Under the pieces are notes generated by a model, which was not told the origin of the DNA, made no database searches, and saw only the letters and a program-made list of their open reading frames with translations. A DNA stretch of 64,000 bases from Ensifer adhaerens (lineage in GTDB: Bacteria > Pseudomonadota > Alphaproteobacteria > Rhizobiales > Rhizobiaceae), in contig NZ_CP118610.1 in the NCBI RefSeq assembly GCF_028993555.1, forward strand, positions 496,001 to 560,000, given 5' to 3'. Of this stretch, positions 17,454-26,708 are shown in pieces (the stretch's first letter is position 1; each line of letters opens with the position of its first letter). Made by a program: the position numbers and the translations under genes.

Positions 17454-18611
17454 TCAAAGAAGCGAGAGCTGCACCCCCGTTCCCAGCGGCGGTACGAAGA
17501 GGTCGTCGCGAAGCTGACGGCGTGTCGGGTTGAACCCGAGGCGCTTGGTGGCGAGATCGAAACGGCGGCCGATCTGCCAGGCGTAGGGACCGGCACCTTT
17601 CATGCGCTTGCCGAATTCGGCGTCATAATCCTTGCCGCCACGCATGGAGCGGACGAGCGACATGACATGGCGGTAGCGGTCCGGATAGTTGCGCAGAAGC
17701 CAATCGCGAAACAGCGGGCTGACTTCGAGCGGTAACCGCAACAGAACATAGCTCGCTTCCGTCGCCCCCGCCGTCCTTGCCGCCTCGAGAACCCGTTCGA
17801 TCTCATGGTCGTTGAGCGCCGGGATGATCGGGGAGACGAGAACGCCAGCGGGAATTCCGGCCTCGGCGAGCGCCCGGATAGCCTCCAGCCGTTTGGGCGG
17901 CGTTGCGGCGCGCGGTTCCATCGTTCGCGCCAGCTTCCGATCGAGCGTGGTAACCGAGATGCCGACACGCACCAGTCCCTTCTCGGCCATCGGCGCGAGA
18001 ATGTCGATGTCGCGGGTGACCATCGCCGATTTGGTGACGATCATGACCGGGTGGTTGGCATCCCTCAGCACTTCGAGGATCTGACGCATGATGCGCCATT
18101 CCTTTTCGATCGGCTGGTAAGGGTCCGTGTTGGTGCCGATGGCGATGGGCCTGACCTTGTAGTCCGGCCGCGCCAGCTCGCGTTCCAGGAGCCGCGCCGC
18201 ATCCGGTTTCGCAAAGAGCTTCGCCTCGAAATCCAGGCCTGCCGACAGGCCCATGAAGGCGTGGCTGGGGCGGGCGAAACAATAGATGCAGCCATGCTCG
18301 CAGCCGCGGTAGGGGTTGATCGAGCGGTCGAAGGAGATATCGGGGGAGTCATTGCGGGTGATGACCGTCCGCGGCTTCTCGACCTGAACTTCGGTCTTGA
18401 ACGGCGGCAGGTCTTCCAGGCTTTCCCAGCCATCGTCGAAGCTTTCCCGCGCCTGCGGCTCGAAGCGGCCGGACATGTTGAGCCCCGCGCCGCGTCCGCG
18501 GCGGCGATCGATGTCGATCCGCAAGCCCGTTGCGCTCATCATCGCTTCGGCGACATCTGCCGTATTGGCGGGTGCGAGCGCACCCTGCCTGATCTCAGAC
18601 AGCTCGTTCAT
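17454..18611 (-). CDS. PA0069-family radical SAM protein
   Basis: 385 residues with a radical-SAM CxxxCxxC cluster motif (C104, C108, C111 in GCEHGCIYCFAR) following the NPYRGCEH block that marks the spore-photoproduct-lyase-like/PA0069 group. The reaction is not known for this group. The start at 18611 has a GGGGAG ribosome site; a longer in-frame reading to 18695 lacks one. Transcribed alone on the minus strand. Confidence 0.85.
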   Translation of the reverse strand: MNELSEIRQGALAPANTADVAEAMMSATGLRIDIDRRRGRGAGLNMSGRFEPQARESFDDGWESLEDLPPFKTEVQVEKPRTVITRNDSPDISFDRSINPYRGCEHGCIYCFARPSHAFMGLSAGLDFEAKLFAKPDAARLLERELARPDYKVRPIAIGTNTDPYQPIEKEWRIMRQILEVLRDANHPVMIVTKSAMVTRDIDILAPMAEKGLVRVGISVTTLDRKLARTMEPRAATPPKRLEAIRALAEAGIPAGVLVSPIIPALNDHEIERVLEAARTAGATEASYVLLRLPLEVSPLFRDWLLRNYPDRYRHVMSLVRSMRGGKDYDAEFGKRMKGAGPYAWQIGRRFDLATKRLGFNPTRRQLRDDLFVPPLGTGVQLSLL

Positions 18612-18795
18612 TGGAATCTCCCCGGAATCAGATCTCTGATCCCGTTTTGTTCTGATTATTTTCCTATCGCGAATACGAGAACAATTCAAGAACAAAAAAC
18701 AGGAATGTTTCGGGCGGGTCCAGGCGCTTCCCGTTCGGCGACCTCAGCCGGTCAGCAGATGTAGCAATTGTGACGGTGATGCGGTAGGACGGGTC

Positions 18796-19332
18796 ATGTT
18801 GACGATCATCATGGAAACGCGGGACAACGAAGCCGAACTGGTGCAGACGCTGTCGGTGCTCGTCGCCGGCGCCGTGGAGGGCCTCGTCAGCGATGTGATC
18901 ATCCTCGACCACGGCTCCAAGGATGGCTCCTTGCGTGTGGCGGAAGCGGCCGGCTGCCGCTTTCACGTCGACTGGAATCTCGGCGATGTCCTGCGTTCAG
19001 CGCGCGGCGAATGGCTGATGCTGCTCGAACCCGGTGCCCGTCCGATCGGCCGATGGATCGACGAGCTTGCCGAATATGTCTCGATCAACAGGTCGCCTGC
19101 GCGCTTCTCCGATTCCAGAATGCACCGCAAGCCGTTCTTCCGCCGCCTGATCCGGCGAAAGAAGCCGTTGGAAACGGGTTTCCTGGTCAACAAGCACGAT
19201 GCGGTCGCAGCGGCGGAAGGCAACCGATGCCTTGGCGACATGACAAATGTCCGTGCGGTCCGAAAACTCTCGACGGAGCTCGTTCCTGCCTGGGTCGCCG
19301 TCGAAGGCAAGCCGGTGTCGGGGCGCTCCTGA
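18796..19332 (+). CDS. Small glycosyltransferase-like (GT-A fold) protein
   Basis: 178 residues beginning MLTIIMETRDNEAELVQTL, with a DHGSKDGS stretch corresponding to the nucleotide-sugar-binding turn of family 2 glycosyltransferases and GEWLMLLEPG resembling the region before the DxD. It is shorter than typical GT2 enzymes and lacks a clear DxD, so activity is uncertain. No membrane helices. Convergent with moaB. Confidence 0.65.
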   Translation: MLTIIMETRDNEAELVQTLSVLVAGAVEGLVSDVIILDHGSKDGSLRVAEAAGCRFHVDWNLGDVLRSARGEWLMLLEPGARPIGRWIDELAEYVSINRSPARFSDSRMHRKPFFRRLIRRKKPLETGFLVNKHDAVAAAEGNRCLGDMTNVRAVRKLSTELVPAWVAVEGKPVSGRS

Positions 19333-19349
19333 CCGCTATGCACTAAAAA

Positions 19350-19481
19350 GGTGCCAGTCCCGGGGGACGGCACCTCAAGGTGGCTCTCAAATGACCTTGT
19401 CTGGTAAATGTCTTGCCGGGCAGCATTCTGGCTGCACGTCGTATCCCCTTGTTCTCCCCGCCCGGGGATATTGGCGGGGAG
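19350..19481. terminator. Two hairpins between the convergent glycosyltransferase-like gene and moaB
   Basis: GGTGCC/GGCACC (19350-19355 and 19369-19374) with an inner GTCC/GGAC pairing, preceded by AAAAA on the plus strand, is a plausible terminator for the 18796 gene. A second perfect 9-bp stem CTCCCCGCC/GGCGGGGAG spans 19454-19481 and is followed by GCGTCTTTG. The remainder of 19333-19617 holds nothing recognised. Confidence 0.5.
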
Positions 19482-19617
19482 GCGTCTTTGCAGCCCGAAG
19501 AGAAAGGTGCGGCGGCCGATCTTCGCGGGACTGGTGATCGGACGCTAGCGAGGCAAAAAACGGCTGTCAGTTCCAAAGGTAACAGACGGGCCAGAAGAGT
19601 GATGTGGCGGATCCGGC

Positions 19618-20160
19618 TCAGCCGCGTTTGAGGTGCTCATCGAGCCGGGGCATGATCTCGACGAAGTTGCAGGGCATGTGCCGGTAGTCGAGCTGCTGCT
19701 TCAGGATGCCGTCCCACGCGTCGCGGCAGGCGCCGGGGGATCCCGGCAGAACGAAGATGAAGGTAGCATTGGCGACGCCGCCAGTCGCGCGCGACTGGAT
19801 CGTCGAGGTGCCGATTTTTTCGTAGGAGAGCCGATGGAACACTTCGGAGAAGCCGTCCATGCGCTTTTCGAACAGCGGTTCCAGCGCCTCGGGCGTCACG
19901 TCCCGGCCGGTAAAACCCGTGCCACCCGTCGTGATCACCACGTCGATCGTCGGTTCCAGCGTCCAGGCCTTCACCTGGTCGTAGATCGTCGCGCGATCGT
20001 CCGGCACGATTGCGCGTGCTTCAAGGCGATGACCCGCGTCACGCACCCGCGCTTCCAGCGTGTCGCCTGATTTGTCGTCGGCGAGCGTTCGCGTGTCGGA
20101 CACCGTGAGGACAGCAATTCCGACTGGAATGAAGGGACGCTTTTCGTCGATGCCGGCCAT
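19618..20160 (-). CDS. moaB: Molybdenum cofactor biosynthesis protein B
   Basis: 180-residue MoaB/MogA fold with the molybdopterin-binding signature TTGGTGFTGRDVTPEAL. It takes part in adenylylation of molybdopterin. The Met at 20160 precedes AGIDEKRPFIPVGIAVLTVSDTR, the normal N-terminus; it lies 1 bp after the ispE stop, so the two are likely cotranscribed. Confidence 0.88.
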   Translation of the reverse strand: MAGIDEKRPFIPVGIAVLTVSDTRTLADDKSGDTLEARVRDAGHRLEARAIVPDDRATIYDQVKAWTLEPTIDVVITTGGTGFTGRDVTPEALEPLFEKRMDGFSEVFHRLSYEKIGTSTIQSRATGGVANATFIFVLPGSPGACRDAWDGILKQQLDYRHMPCNFVEIMPRLDEHLKRG

Positions 20161-20161
20161 T

Positions 20162-21076
20162 CTAATTGCCTCTTCCTGTCGTGTTGCAGGCGAGAACGTA
20201 CCAGCCGGGCTGCGTCCCCGAAAGAGTACGCGCTGTCGCAGCCGCATGCTCACGGTTGTCGAAGATGCCGAAGCAGGTTGCGCCTGAGCCTGACATCCGC
20301 ACCAGCATCGCGCCTGCTCCCGTCAGCGCTTCGCAGACGTCGCGGATCACCGGCTGCAGCTGCTCTGCCGGCGGCTGCAGATCGTTGCGCATCGCCGCCA
20401 TGGCCGCCAGCCAGGAGTCGATCGTTCCCCGATCCTGCGGCAGAGCGAGCGGCGGATTGGTCTTGTTCGCAAGCGTCCGAAAGACCACCGGCGTCGAGAC
20501 GGCAACGAGCGGATTGACGAGCACGAGAGGCATGGACGGAAGATCGTCGAGCGGCGTGATGTTCTCGCCGATGCCTTTGGCCACAAGGGAAATGCCGGCG
20601 AGGCACATCGGCACGTCGGCGCCGAGCGCCAGTGCCATCGCATCGAGGCGAGAGGGTTCGATCGCGGCGTGCCAAAGTTCGAGAAGCCCAAGCAGCGTTG
20701 CCGCGGCGTCAGCAGAGCCGCCGCCGATGCCGGAGGCGAGGGGCAGGTTCTTTTCGAGATGCAGGTGAACAGGGCCGGCGGCGGCGGGATCGCGCGCACG
20801 CAGTTCCGCACGCAGGATATCTCGGGCCTTCAGGACCAGATTGCCGCCCTCAGCGCTGGCATCCATTGGCAGTTCGGCGGAAAAAGGCCCCGATACGGTG
20901 AAGCGATCAGCGTCTGCCGATGCAAAGCCTATACGGTCGCCGCGATCGGCGAAGGTGACGAGGCTTTCGAGAAGATGGTGGCCGTCGGCCCGCTGGCCGA
21001 CGACGTGGAGCGCCAGATTGATCTTTGCGGGTGCTGCGCGCGTCAGCGCGAAGCCCGCAATTCCGTCCTCGATCAT
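20162..21076 (-). CDS. ispE: 4-diphosphocytidyl-2-C-methyl-D-erythritol kinase
   Basis: 304-residue GHMP kinase: N-terminal APAKINLALHVVGQRADGHH, ATP-binding PLASGIGGGSADAAA, and C-terminal MSGSGATCFGIF. It phosphorylates CDP-methylerythritol in the MEP isoprenoid pathway. It starts 7 bp after the TPR gene and is followed by moaB; together with ispB upstream, two isoprenoid genes share this minus-strand run. Confidence 0.92.
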   Translation of the reverse strand: MIEDGIAGFALTRAAPAKINLALHVVGQRADGHHLLESLVTFADRGDRIGFASADADRFTVSGPFSAELPMDASAEGGNLVLKARDILRAELRARDPAAAGPVHLHLEKNLPLASGIGGGSADAAATLLGLLELWHAAIEPSRLDAMALALGADVPMCLAGISLVAKGIGENITPLDDLPSMPLVLVNPLVAVSTPVVFRTLANKTNPPLALPQDRGTIDSWLAAMAAMRNDLQPPAEQLQPVIRDVCEALTGAGAMLVRMSGSGATCFGIFDNREHAAATARTLSGTQPGWYVLACNTTGRGN

Positions 21077-21083
21077 TGATCGA

Positions 21084-22919
21084 TCAGGACTTCTTGTCCG
21101 GCGCCGGTGCTTCCGGTGTTACCTTCTTCGGCGCCGTTTCCTTGGCGTCGGCAGAGGCTGGAACCTCTTCCTTCAGCGGCGGCAGACCATTTTCGATCTT
21201 CGCCTTGATCTTCGGGATCTCGGCTTCCTCCGGCTTCAACTCGAGCGTCTGCGTCCATTGGAACACCGCTTCGAGCTTGCGGCCAACCCGCCAGTAGGCG
21301 TCACCGAGGTGATCGTTGATCGTCGGGTCGCCGGCCATCAGTTCGGCTGCCTTTTCCAGCTCCACCACCGCATCGTCGAAGCGGTTCATGCGGAAATACG
21401 CCCAGCCAAGCGAATCGACGATGTAGCCATCGTCGGGCTTCAGTTCGACCGCCTTGCGGATCATCTCGAGGCCTTCGTCGAGATTGATGTTCATGTCGAC
21501 CCAGGAATAGCCGAGATAGTTCAGAACCTGCGGCTGGTCCGGGTTGAGTTCCAGCGCCTTCTTGAAGTTCGGTTCGGCCTTGTCCCAAAGCTTCTGGCGC
21601 TCGTACGCAATGCCGCGCTGGAAAAACACCGTCCAGTCGCCGCGCTTCGGCACCGGTCCGATCTGTTCGACGGCCTTGTCGTAAAGCGTACCCATCTCCT
21701 TGTAGTCCTTGGCATCGGAAAGCACACTGCCATAGGCGAGATAGTTGCGGATGTTCTTCGGATCGACGTCGATCAGCGCCTTCAGGTGCTTCTTCGCTTC
21801 ATCGACCTTGCCAATGCTGGCCAGGCTCAAGCCGAGTTGCAGTTCAGACACGCGCCGCATCGGCGAGGTCTCGGGGATAGCCTTGTAGAGTTCGATCGCC
21901 TCGTCCGGCTTCTTCAGGTTTTCGGCGATGCCGCCGAGCATCACCAGGATGTCGGCGCTGTCGGGGTCGAGCCGGCGGGCGGTCTGCAGATAGAGCGAGA
22001 CGATATCCTCGGCGCCATCGCGATTGAGCGCAGCACCAATCGAGAAAAGCACAGCCGCAGCACCCTGGCTGGCGTTCTTGACCTGCTGTTCCTGCGGAAC
22101 ACCGTTCTCGATCTCGGTCCTCAACGCCTGCAGCGGCGTGTAGTTGTTGACCATGTTCTCGCCGACGGCGATGGTGTCGAGCGCCTTCTGCTTGTTGTTT
22201 TCGCGTGCCTCGAAACGGGCGAGCGCTTCCACCGCACGCATGAAGGTGTCGGGAGCAGCGCTTCCGCCCTCGCGATCAAGAATGGCGTCGTTCAGTCTCG
22301 TCCGTGCCGTTTGCTTGTCACCAGCGGCAACCGCGATTGCGCCGGCATGATAGTTCTTGAACACGCGGAACCAGTCGGGCCCTTCGAGGCCGTTGACCTC
22401 GGCGAGAGCTTCCTTCGGTTTGCCCTGGCCGAATTTCGCCCAGGCGGAAAGCAGGCCGTTCATCAGCCGGTCGAGATCGTTCGGGCCCTGGTAGTTGAGG
22501 AGCTTCTGTGCGTTGCGATATTCGCGCTTGCTGATCGCTTCGATCGCGCGGATCACGGTGGTGATGCGCTCGACGGCTGGGTCGGACTTCAGTTGCTCGG
22601 CAATCTTGGCGCCTTCGTCGAACTGGCCGGCCATCAGCAGGGTGATCATCAGCCGCTGCTTGACGTCGTTGTTGTTTGGTTCGAACTGCAGCGCGATCTT
22701 GTAGAGCTCGGTGGCGGACGCGAAGTCGCGATCCGTATCGGCGGTACGGGCAGCGAGGAACGCGCCAGCAAAAGTGTTCACCGATTTGATGTCAAAGGGT
22801 TCGCTTTCCTCGACGGCGGCGGCCTTGTCTTCCGCGAAGGCCTGGTGGCTGCCGCTGACTGCGGCGAGAGCCAGCAGTGCTGCGCCGCTGAGGAGGCGGA
22901 GGATCGTCATTTGCCGCAT
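21084..22919 (-). CDS. Exported tetratricopeptide-repeat protein
   Basis: 611 residues: signal peptide (LLSGAALLALAAVSGSHQAFA, cleavage about 29) and many TPR units over the rest, e.g. NYLGYSWVDMNINLDEGLEM and the VDSLGWAYFRMNRFDDAVVE repeat near the C-terminus, ending in a Lys/Pro/Ala-rich tail. TPR arrays mediate protein contacts; here in the periplasm or outer membrane. ATG at 22919 follows AAAGG at good distance. Function unknown; upstream of ispE in the same direction. Confidence 0.85.
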   Translation of the reverse strand: MRQMTILRLLSGAALLALAAVSGSHQAFAEDKAAAVEESEPFDIKSVNTFAGAFLAARTADTDRDFASATELYKIALQFEPNNNDVKQRLMITLLMAGQFDEGAKIAEQLKSDPAVERITTVIRAIEAISKREYRNAQKLLNYQGPNDLDRLMNGLLSAWAKFGQGKPKEALAEVNGLEGPDWFRVFKNYHAGAIAVAAGDKQTARTRLNDAILDREGGSAAPDTFMRAVEALARFEARENNKQKALDTIAVGENMVNNYTPLQALRTEIENGVPQEQQVKNASQGAAAVLFSIGAALNRDGAEDIVSLYLQTARRLDPDSADILVMLGGIAENLKKPDEAIELYKAIPETSPMRRVSELQLGLSLASIGKVDEAKKHLKALIDVDPKNIRNYLAYGSVLSDAKDYKEMGTLYDKAVEQIGPVPKRGDWTVFFQRGIAYERQKLWDKAEPNFKKALELNPDQPQVLNYLGYSWVDMNINLDEGLEMIRKAVELKPDDGYIVDSLGWAYFRMNRFDDAVVELEKAAELMAGDPTINDHLGDAYWRVGRKLEAVFQWTQTLELKPEEAEIPKIKAKIENGLPPLKEEVPASADAKETAPKKVTPEAPAPDKKS

Positions 22920-23081
22920 GTCAAACCTTTCGTGCCGATTGCTCGGCCTTGCGCACCACTGAGGGTTGTTTTCGGAGTCAGCCACATATAGCCCAGCACA
23001 ACTCTTGAGGAACAGAATGGCTTTTTTGGCGCAATGCGGCAAGAAATTCCTGTCGTTCGTCCCGGTACGGTCGAGGTTCCG

Positions 23082-24098
23082 TCAGCTTACCCGATCGATG
23101 CAGAAGTCGATCACTTCAGTGAGCGCCGATTTCCAGGGTGACGCCGGCAGTGGTGCCAGCGCATCGCGGGCAATCGTGCCGTAATGCTGGGCGCGCGCGA
23201 TGGTGTCGCTGAGGCCGCCGTAGCGCTTGATCAGCCCGAGCGCCTTGTCGAGGTTCTGGTCGCTGCTGTCGCCGCCTTCGATCGCCTCGCGCCAGAAGGC
23301 TCGGTCTTCCGCCGTTCCGCGGCGGTAGGACAGGATTACCGGAAGCGTGATCTTTCCTTCGCGGAAGTCGTCACCGACATTCTTGCCGAGATCGCTCGAC
23401 GAGCCGCCATAGTCGAGCACGTCGTCGACGAGCTGGAAGGCGAGGCCGAGGTTCATGCCATAGGATTTCAGCGCATTGCGGTCGGACTTGCTGGTCTGGG
23501 CGACGATCGGGCCGACCTCGGACGCGGCCGCAAAGAGCGCCGCGGTCTTGGCGCGGATGACCTGGAGATAGTCGTCTTCCGTCGTCTCCATGTTCTTGGC
23601 GACGGAAAGCTGCAGCACTTCGCCTTCGGCGATGACCGAAGCAGCCGTCGACAGAACGTCGAGCGCATCAAGCGAGCCGACGTCGACCATCATGCGGAAG
23701 GCCTGGCCGAGCAGGAAGTCGCCGACCAGAACGCTCGCCTGGTTGCCCCAGATCGTGCGCGCGGTGGATTTGCCGCGACGAAGGTCGCTTTCGTCGACCA
23801 CGTCGTCGTGCAAGAGCGTCGCGGTGTGCATGAACTCGACGCTGGTTGCGAGCTTTACGTGGGCGTCGCCCTCGTAACCGAACATCGAGGCAGAGGCGAG
23901 CGTCAGCATCGGACGCAGCCGTTTGCCGCCGGAAGAAATCAGGTGGTTGGCGACCTCGGGAATCATCTGAACGTCGGAGCCGGCCTTCGACAGGATGAGC
24001 TGGTTGACGCGCTCCATGTCCGGCGCTGTCAGGTCGACGAGCGGCTTAACGGACGCCTGTTTGTTTTTGCTGTCTTCCAGCGGTATCACTACGCCCAC
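23082..24098 (-). CDS. ispB: Octaprenyl/polyprenyl diphosphate synthase
   Basis: 338 residues. First aspartate-rich motif LLHDDVVDE (D98, D99, D102) and second QLVDDVLDYGG (D225, D226, D229), plus GGKRLRP for IPP binding. It makes the long prenyl tail of ubiquinone. The start is a GTG at 24098 (reading M-GVVIPLEDSKNKQ) with AGGAG 7 bp upstream; the open frame extends farther but with no start or family similarity. Small residues before the first motif fit a long-chain product. Confidence 0.9.
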   Translation of the reverse strand: MGVVIPLEDSKNKQASVKPLVDLTAPDMERVNQLILSKAGSDVQMIPEVANHLISSGGKRLRPMLTLASASMFGYEGDAHVKLATSVEFMHTATLLHDDVVDESDLRRGKSTARTIWGNQASVLVGDFLLGQAFRMMVDVGSLDALDVLSTAASVIAEGEVLQLSVAKNMETTEDDYLQVIRAKTAALFAAASEVGPIVAQTSKSDRNALKSYGMNLGLAFQLVDDVLDYGGSSSDLGKNVGDDFREGKITLPVILSYRRGTAEDRAFWREAIEGGDSSDQNLDKALGLIKRYGGLSDTIARAQHYGTIARDALAPLPASPWKSALTEVIDFCIDRVS

Positions 24099-24205
24099 AC
24101 CGGGACTCCTGTTTTCATTGTCGCTTTCGACAATAGGAAGGGGTGTCCCGTGCGGCAAGAGGCGAATTGTCCCGCTTGCTGAAATAGGACAGGAAAAACC
24201 GCCGG

Positions 24206-24427
24206 ATGAAGGAATTGATCCGTACCAACGATGCCGTCGTGCTCTCCTTTGCCGAGAGCCTGATGAAGGACGCCGGCATCGCAAGCCTCATTGCCGATCA
24301 GGGCATGAGCATTCTGGAAGGCTCGCTTGGCCTGCTGCCCCGCCGTTTTCTGGTCGCGGATGAAGACGCGGAAGCCGCAAGGCGGATACTGATAGACGCC
24401 GGGCTTGAGGCGGAGTTGCGGTCGTGA
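24206..24427 (+). CDS. DUF2007 domain protein
   Basis: 73 residues, begins MKELIRTNDAVVLSFAESLM and contains the RRFLVADEDAEAAR segment of DUF2007, a small ferredoxin-like fold thought to bind signals or proteins. Divergent from ispB, 40 bp upstream of the methyltransferase gene and likely cotranscribed with it. Function not known. Confidence 0.8.
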   Translation: MKELIRTNDAVVLSFAESLMKDAGIASLIADQGMSILEGSLGLLPRRFLVADEDAEAARRILIDAGLEAELRS

Positions 24428-24467
24428 AGGTGGCACGCAAACCGGGGATGCCGCAGGTGCAGGCGTA

Positions 24468-25241
24468 ATGGCTTCTGCAACAACCGAAACCGTCGATGCC
24501 TTCCATCGCGGCAAGTTCCATGTCGTTCAGCCGCTGGGGCAGGGGCATCGCTCCGGCATGGACGCAATGCTCTTGGCATCGCTCGTCTCGTCGGATCGCC
24601 CGTGCCGCATCGCCGACCTCGGCGCTGGTGCGGGTGCCGCCGGCATGGCTGTTGCGTCCCGGATCGAAGGCGCGGAAGTGGTGCTGGTGGAGCGCTCGCC
24701 GATCATGGCGAACTATGCCCGCCGCAGCCTGGAACTCGCCGAAAATGCCCGCTTTGCCTCGCGGGTCTCGCTGCTTCAGGCTGACGTCGCGCTTGCCGGC
24801 AAGGCGCGTGTCGCGGCGGGTCTGGCGGATGACAGCTTCGACCACGTGATCATGAACCCGCCCTTCAACGATGCTTCCGACCGCAAGACGCCGGACAGCC
24901 TCAAGGCCGAGGCCCATGCGATGAGCGACGGGCTCTTCGAGGTCTGGGTGAAAACGGCCGGTGCGATCATGAAGCCGGGTGGGCAACTGTCGCTGATCGC
25001 GCGGCCGGAATCGATCGCCGAGATCATCGCCGCCTGCGGCCGCCGCTTCGGCGGCATCGAGATTACGGCGCTGCATCCGCGCGTCGGCGAAAATGCCGTG
25101 CGCATCCTGGTGACGGCGATCAAGCAGAGCCGCAAGCGGCTGGTGTTGCGCGCACCGCTCGTCATGCACGAGGAGGGGCATCGTTTCGCCGATCATGTCG
25201 ACGACCTCAACAATGGTCGCGCCGCCTATCGTCGCCGCTGA
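24468..25241 (+). CDS. TrmN6-like tRNA (adenine-N6) methyltransferase
   Basis: 257 residues with SAM-binding ADLGAGAGAAGMAVASR and the catalytic NPPF motif (IMNPPFND) of N6-adenine methyltransferases. Layout equals TrmN6 (tRNA1Val A37 methylase, YfiC) with the early GHRSGMDAMLLAS motif. The ATG at 24468 follows GCAGG; an in-frame upstream codon at 24405 overlaps the DUF2007 gene and is less likely. Exact target RNA is inferred from family. Confidence 0.82.
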   Translation: MASATTETVDAFHRGKFHVVQPLGQGHRSGMDAMLLASLVSSDRPCRIADLGAGAGAAGMAVASRIEGAEVVLVERSPIMANYARRSLELAENARFASRVSLLQADVALAGKARVAAGLADDSFDHVIMNPPFNDASDRKTPDSLKAEAHAMSDGLFEVWVKTAGAIMKPGGQLSLIARPESIAEIIAACGRRFGGIEITALHPRVGENAVRILVTAIKQSRKRLVLRAPLVMHEEGHRFADHVDDLNNGRAAYRRR

Positions 25242-25314
25242 TTTACCGTATGCGGCATTGCGTTTGTCGTGGCAGTGCATACATGCCATGGATGGGCCAA
25301 TACACTTGGCCATC

Positions 25315-25365
25315 GGAGCGGCGTCAGGAAAAGTGCGATGCGATCTTCCACCCTCATCCCGCTCC
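25315..25365. repeat. Degenerate copy of a dispersed rhizobial palindrome
   Basis: GGAGCGGCGTCAGGAAAA ... TCATCCCGCTCC, with the inner GGAAAA/TTCC pairing decayed. It matches the intact element at 30578-30627 over both arms, with a few substitutions in the left arm. Located between the methyltransferase and S49 peptidase genes. Confidence 0.6.
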
Positions 25366-25392
25366 AAGGTGATCCAGTAGGCAGGAGTTGAA

Positions 25393-26259
25393 ATGAAGGC
25401 GTTCCTGAGACGGTTGTTGCCGAGGCGATTTCGCAAGGAAGGCGTGACGGTCCCCGTTGTCCGGCTTCACGGCGCGATCATGGCCGGTGGCGGGCAATTT
25501 CGGCCGGCGCTCAACCTGGCAACCGCGGCACCGCTCCTGGAAAAGGCCTTTGCCATAAAGGAAGCGCCTGCTGTCGCGATCTCCGTCAATTCGCCCGGCG
25601 GCTCCCCAGTGCAGTCGCGCCTGATCTACCAGCGCATCCGGGATCTCGCCCAGGAGAAGAAGAAGCGCGTCCTGATCTTCGTCGAGGACGTCGCAGCGTC
25701 TGGTGGCTACATGATTGCGCTTGCCGGCGACGAGATCATCGCTGATCCGACCTCGATCGTCGGCTCGATCGGTGTCGTGTCCGGCGGTTTCGGCTTTCCG
25801 GAACTGCTGAAGAAGATCGGCGTCGAACGACGCGTCTATACCGCCGGTGAAAACAAGGTGATGCTCGATCCGTTCCAGCCGGAAAAGGAAAACGACATCG
25901 CGTTTCTGAAGAACCTGCAGCTGGACATCCATGATACCTTCATCCAGATGGTGAAGGCCCGTCGCGGGCAGATGCTGGCCGACGATCCGGAAATCTTTTC
26001 CGGGCTTTTCTGGACTGGCCGACGCGGGCTGGAGCTGGGGCTTATCGACGGTCTCGGCGATCTGCGCGGCGAGGTGAAGAAGCGCTACGGCGACAAGGCG
26101 CGGCTCGAACTCATCCAGCCGGTGCGCAGCCTTTTCGGCCGCCGGCAAGCTGGCGCGGCCGTTGCCGGCGCCATCGTCGAGCCCTTGGCGGCGTCGGCCG
26201 CGGCGGGTCTTGCCGAAGCAATCGAGGAAAGGGCATTGTGGGCGCGGTTCGGGCTTTGA
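25393..26259 (+). CDS. S49 family (SppA/SohB-like) serine peptidase, cytosolic form
   Basis: 288 residues. The serine nucleophile is S103 in VAASGGYMIAL and the general base K155 in YTAGENKVML, a spacing of 52 residues as in single-domain SppA enzymes. Unlike SppA or SohB, there is no N-terminal membrane helix: the N-terminus is strongly basic (RRLLPRRFRKE) and then enters the domain. It could attach to membrane lipid by charge. Substrates unknown. Confidence 0.83.
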   Translation: MKAFLRRLLPRRFRKEGVTVPVVRLHGAIMAGGGQFRPALNLATAAPLLEKAFAIKEAPAVAISVNSPGGSPVQSRLIYQRIRDLAQEKKKRVLIFVEDVAASGGYMIALAGDEIIADPTSIVGSIGVVSGGFGFPELLKKIGVERRVYTAGENKVMLDPFQPEKENDIAFLKNLQLDIHDTFIQMVKARRGQMLADDPEIFSGLFWTGRRGLELGLIDGLGDLRGEVKKRYGDKARLELIQPVRSLFGRRQAGAAVAGAIVEPLAASAAAGLAEAIEERALWARFGL

Positions 26260-26265
26260 GCCCAA

Positions 26266-26330
26266 GCAATTCCGGCGAAAGCGCAAAGCCGTTTCGCGTC
26301 CGGAACTGCGCAAGACAATGAGATAGGGCG
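26266..26330. repeat. Second type of dispersed rhizobial palindrome
   Basis: GCAATTCCGG ... CCGGAACTGC form the imperfect arms of a hairpin around GAAAGCGCAAAGCCGTTTCG, followed by an AATGAGATAGGGC tail. From memory this arrangement is frequent between genes in Rhizobium and Sinorhizobium. It lies directly after the S49 peptidase stop and may act as its terminator. Confidence 0.55.
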
Positions 26331-26390
26331 TCCACGACTGTATTTTGATCGGAAGCGCCTCAGCTCGCGCGTGATGTCCTTGGAGGAAAA

Positions 26391-26582
26391 ATGCCGCAAC
26401 TCATCCTGCTCTTGATTGCAGGTTTCATCTTCTGGCTCGGCTATCGCAAGTTCGTTGCCGATGCGCAGAAGTTGACGCGCCAGCGTGAACAGACCCGCCG
26501 CGAGGAGCGGACGGGGGCGCAAGGCACGCTGGTCCAGGATCCGGAAACCGGTGAGTACAGGCTGAAACGCGAAGACGAATAG
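26391..26582 (+). CDS. Small membrane-anchored protein
   Basis: 63 residues with one N-terminal membrane helix (LILLLIAGFIFWLGY) and a highly charged cytoplasmic tail. Strong TTGGAGG ribosome site. No family recognised; similar small proteins sit upstream of glyQ in rhizobia, as far as I recall. Confidence 0.75.
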   Translation: MPQLILLLIAGFIFWLGYRKFVADAQKLTRQREQTRREERTGAQGTLVQDPETGEYRLKREDE

Positions 26583-26708
26583 AGAGATCGAAGGGCGCGG
26601 AAGCTCCGGAGTGTCTAAATGGCGGGCCGGCGCTGTAGTTGCTTGACCCTCGACATCAGGCGTGGCACCTGTCCGGCTCAATTTTTAGAAGAAATCCGGA
26701 CGCGATCC

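Noticed and set aside
20841..22991. A 716-codon plus-strand open frame
   Set aside because: It lies antisense to the TPR gene and ispE, is Arg/Leu/Val-rich with no domain, and arises from the high GC at third positions of the real genes.
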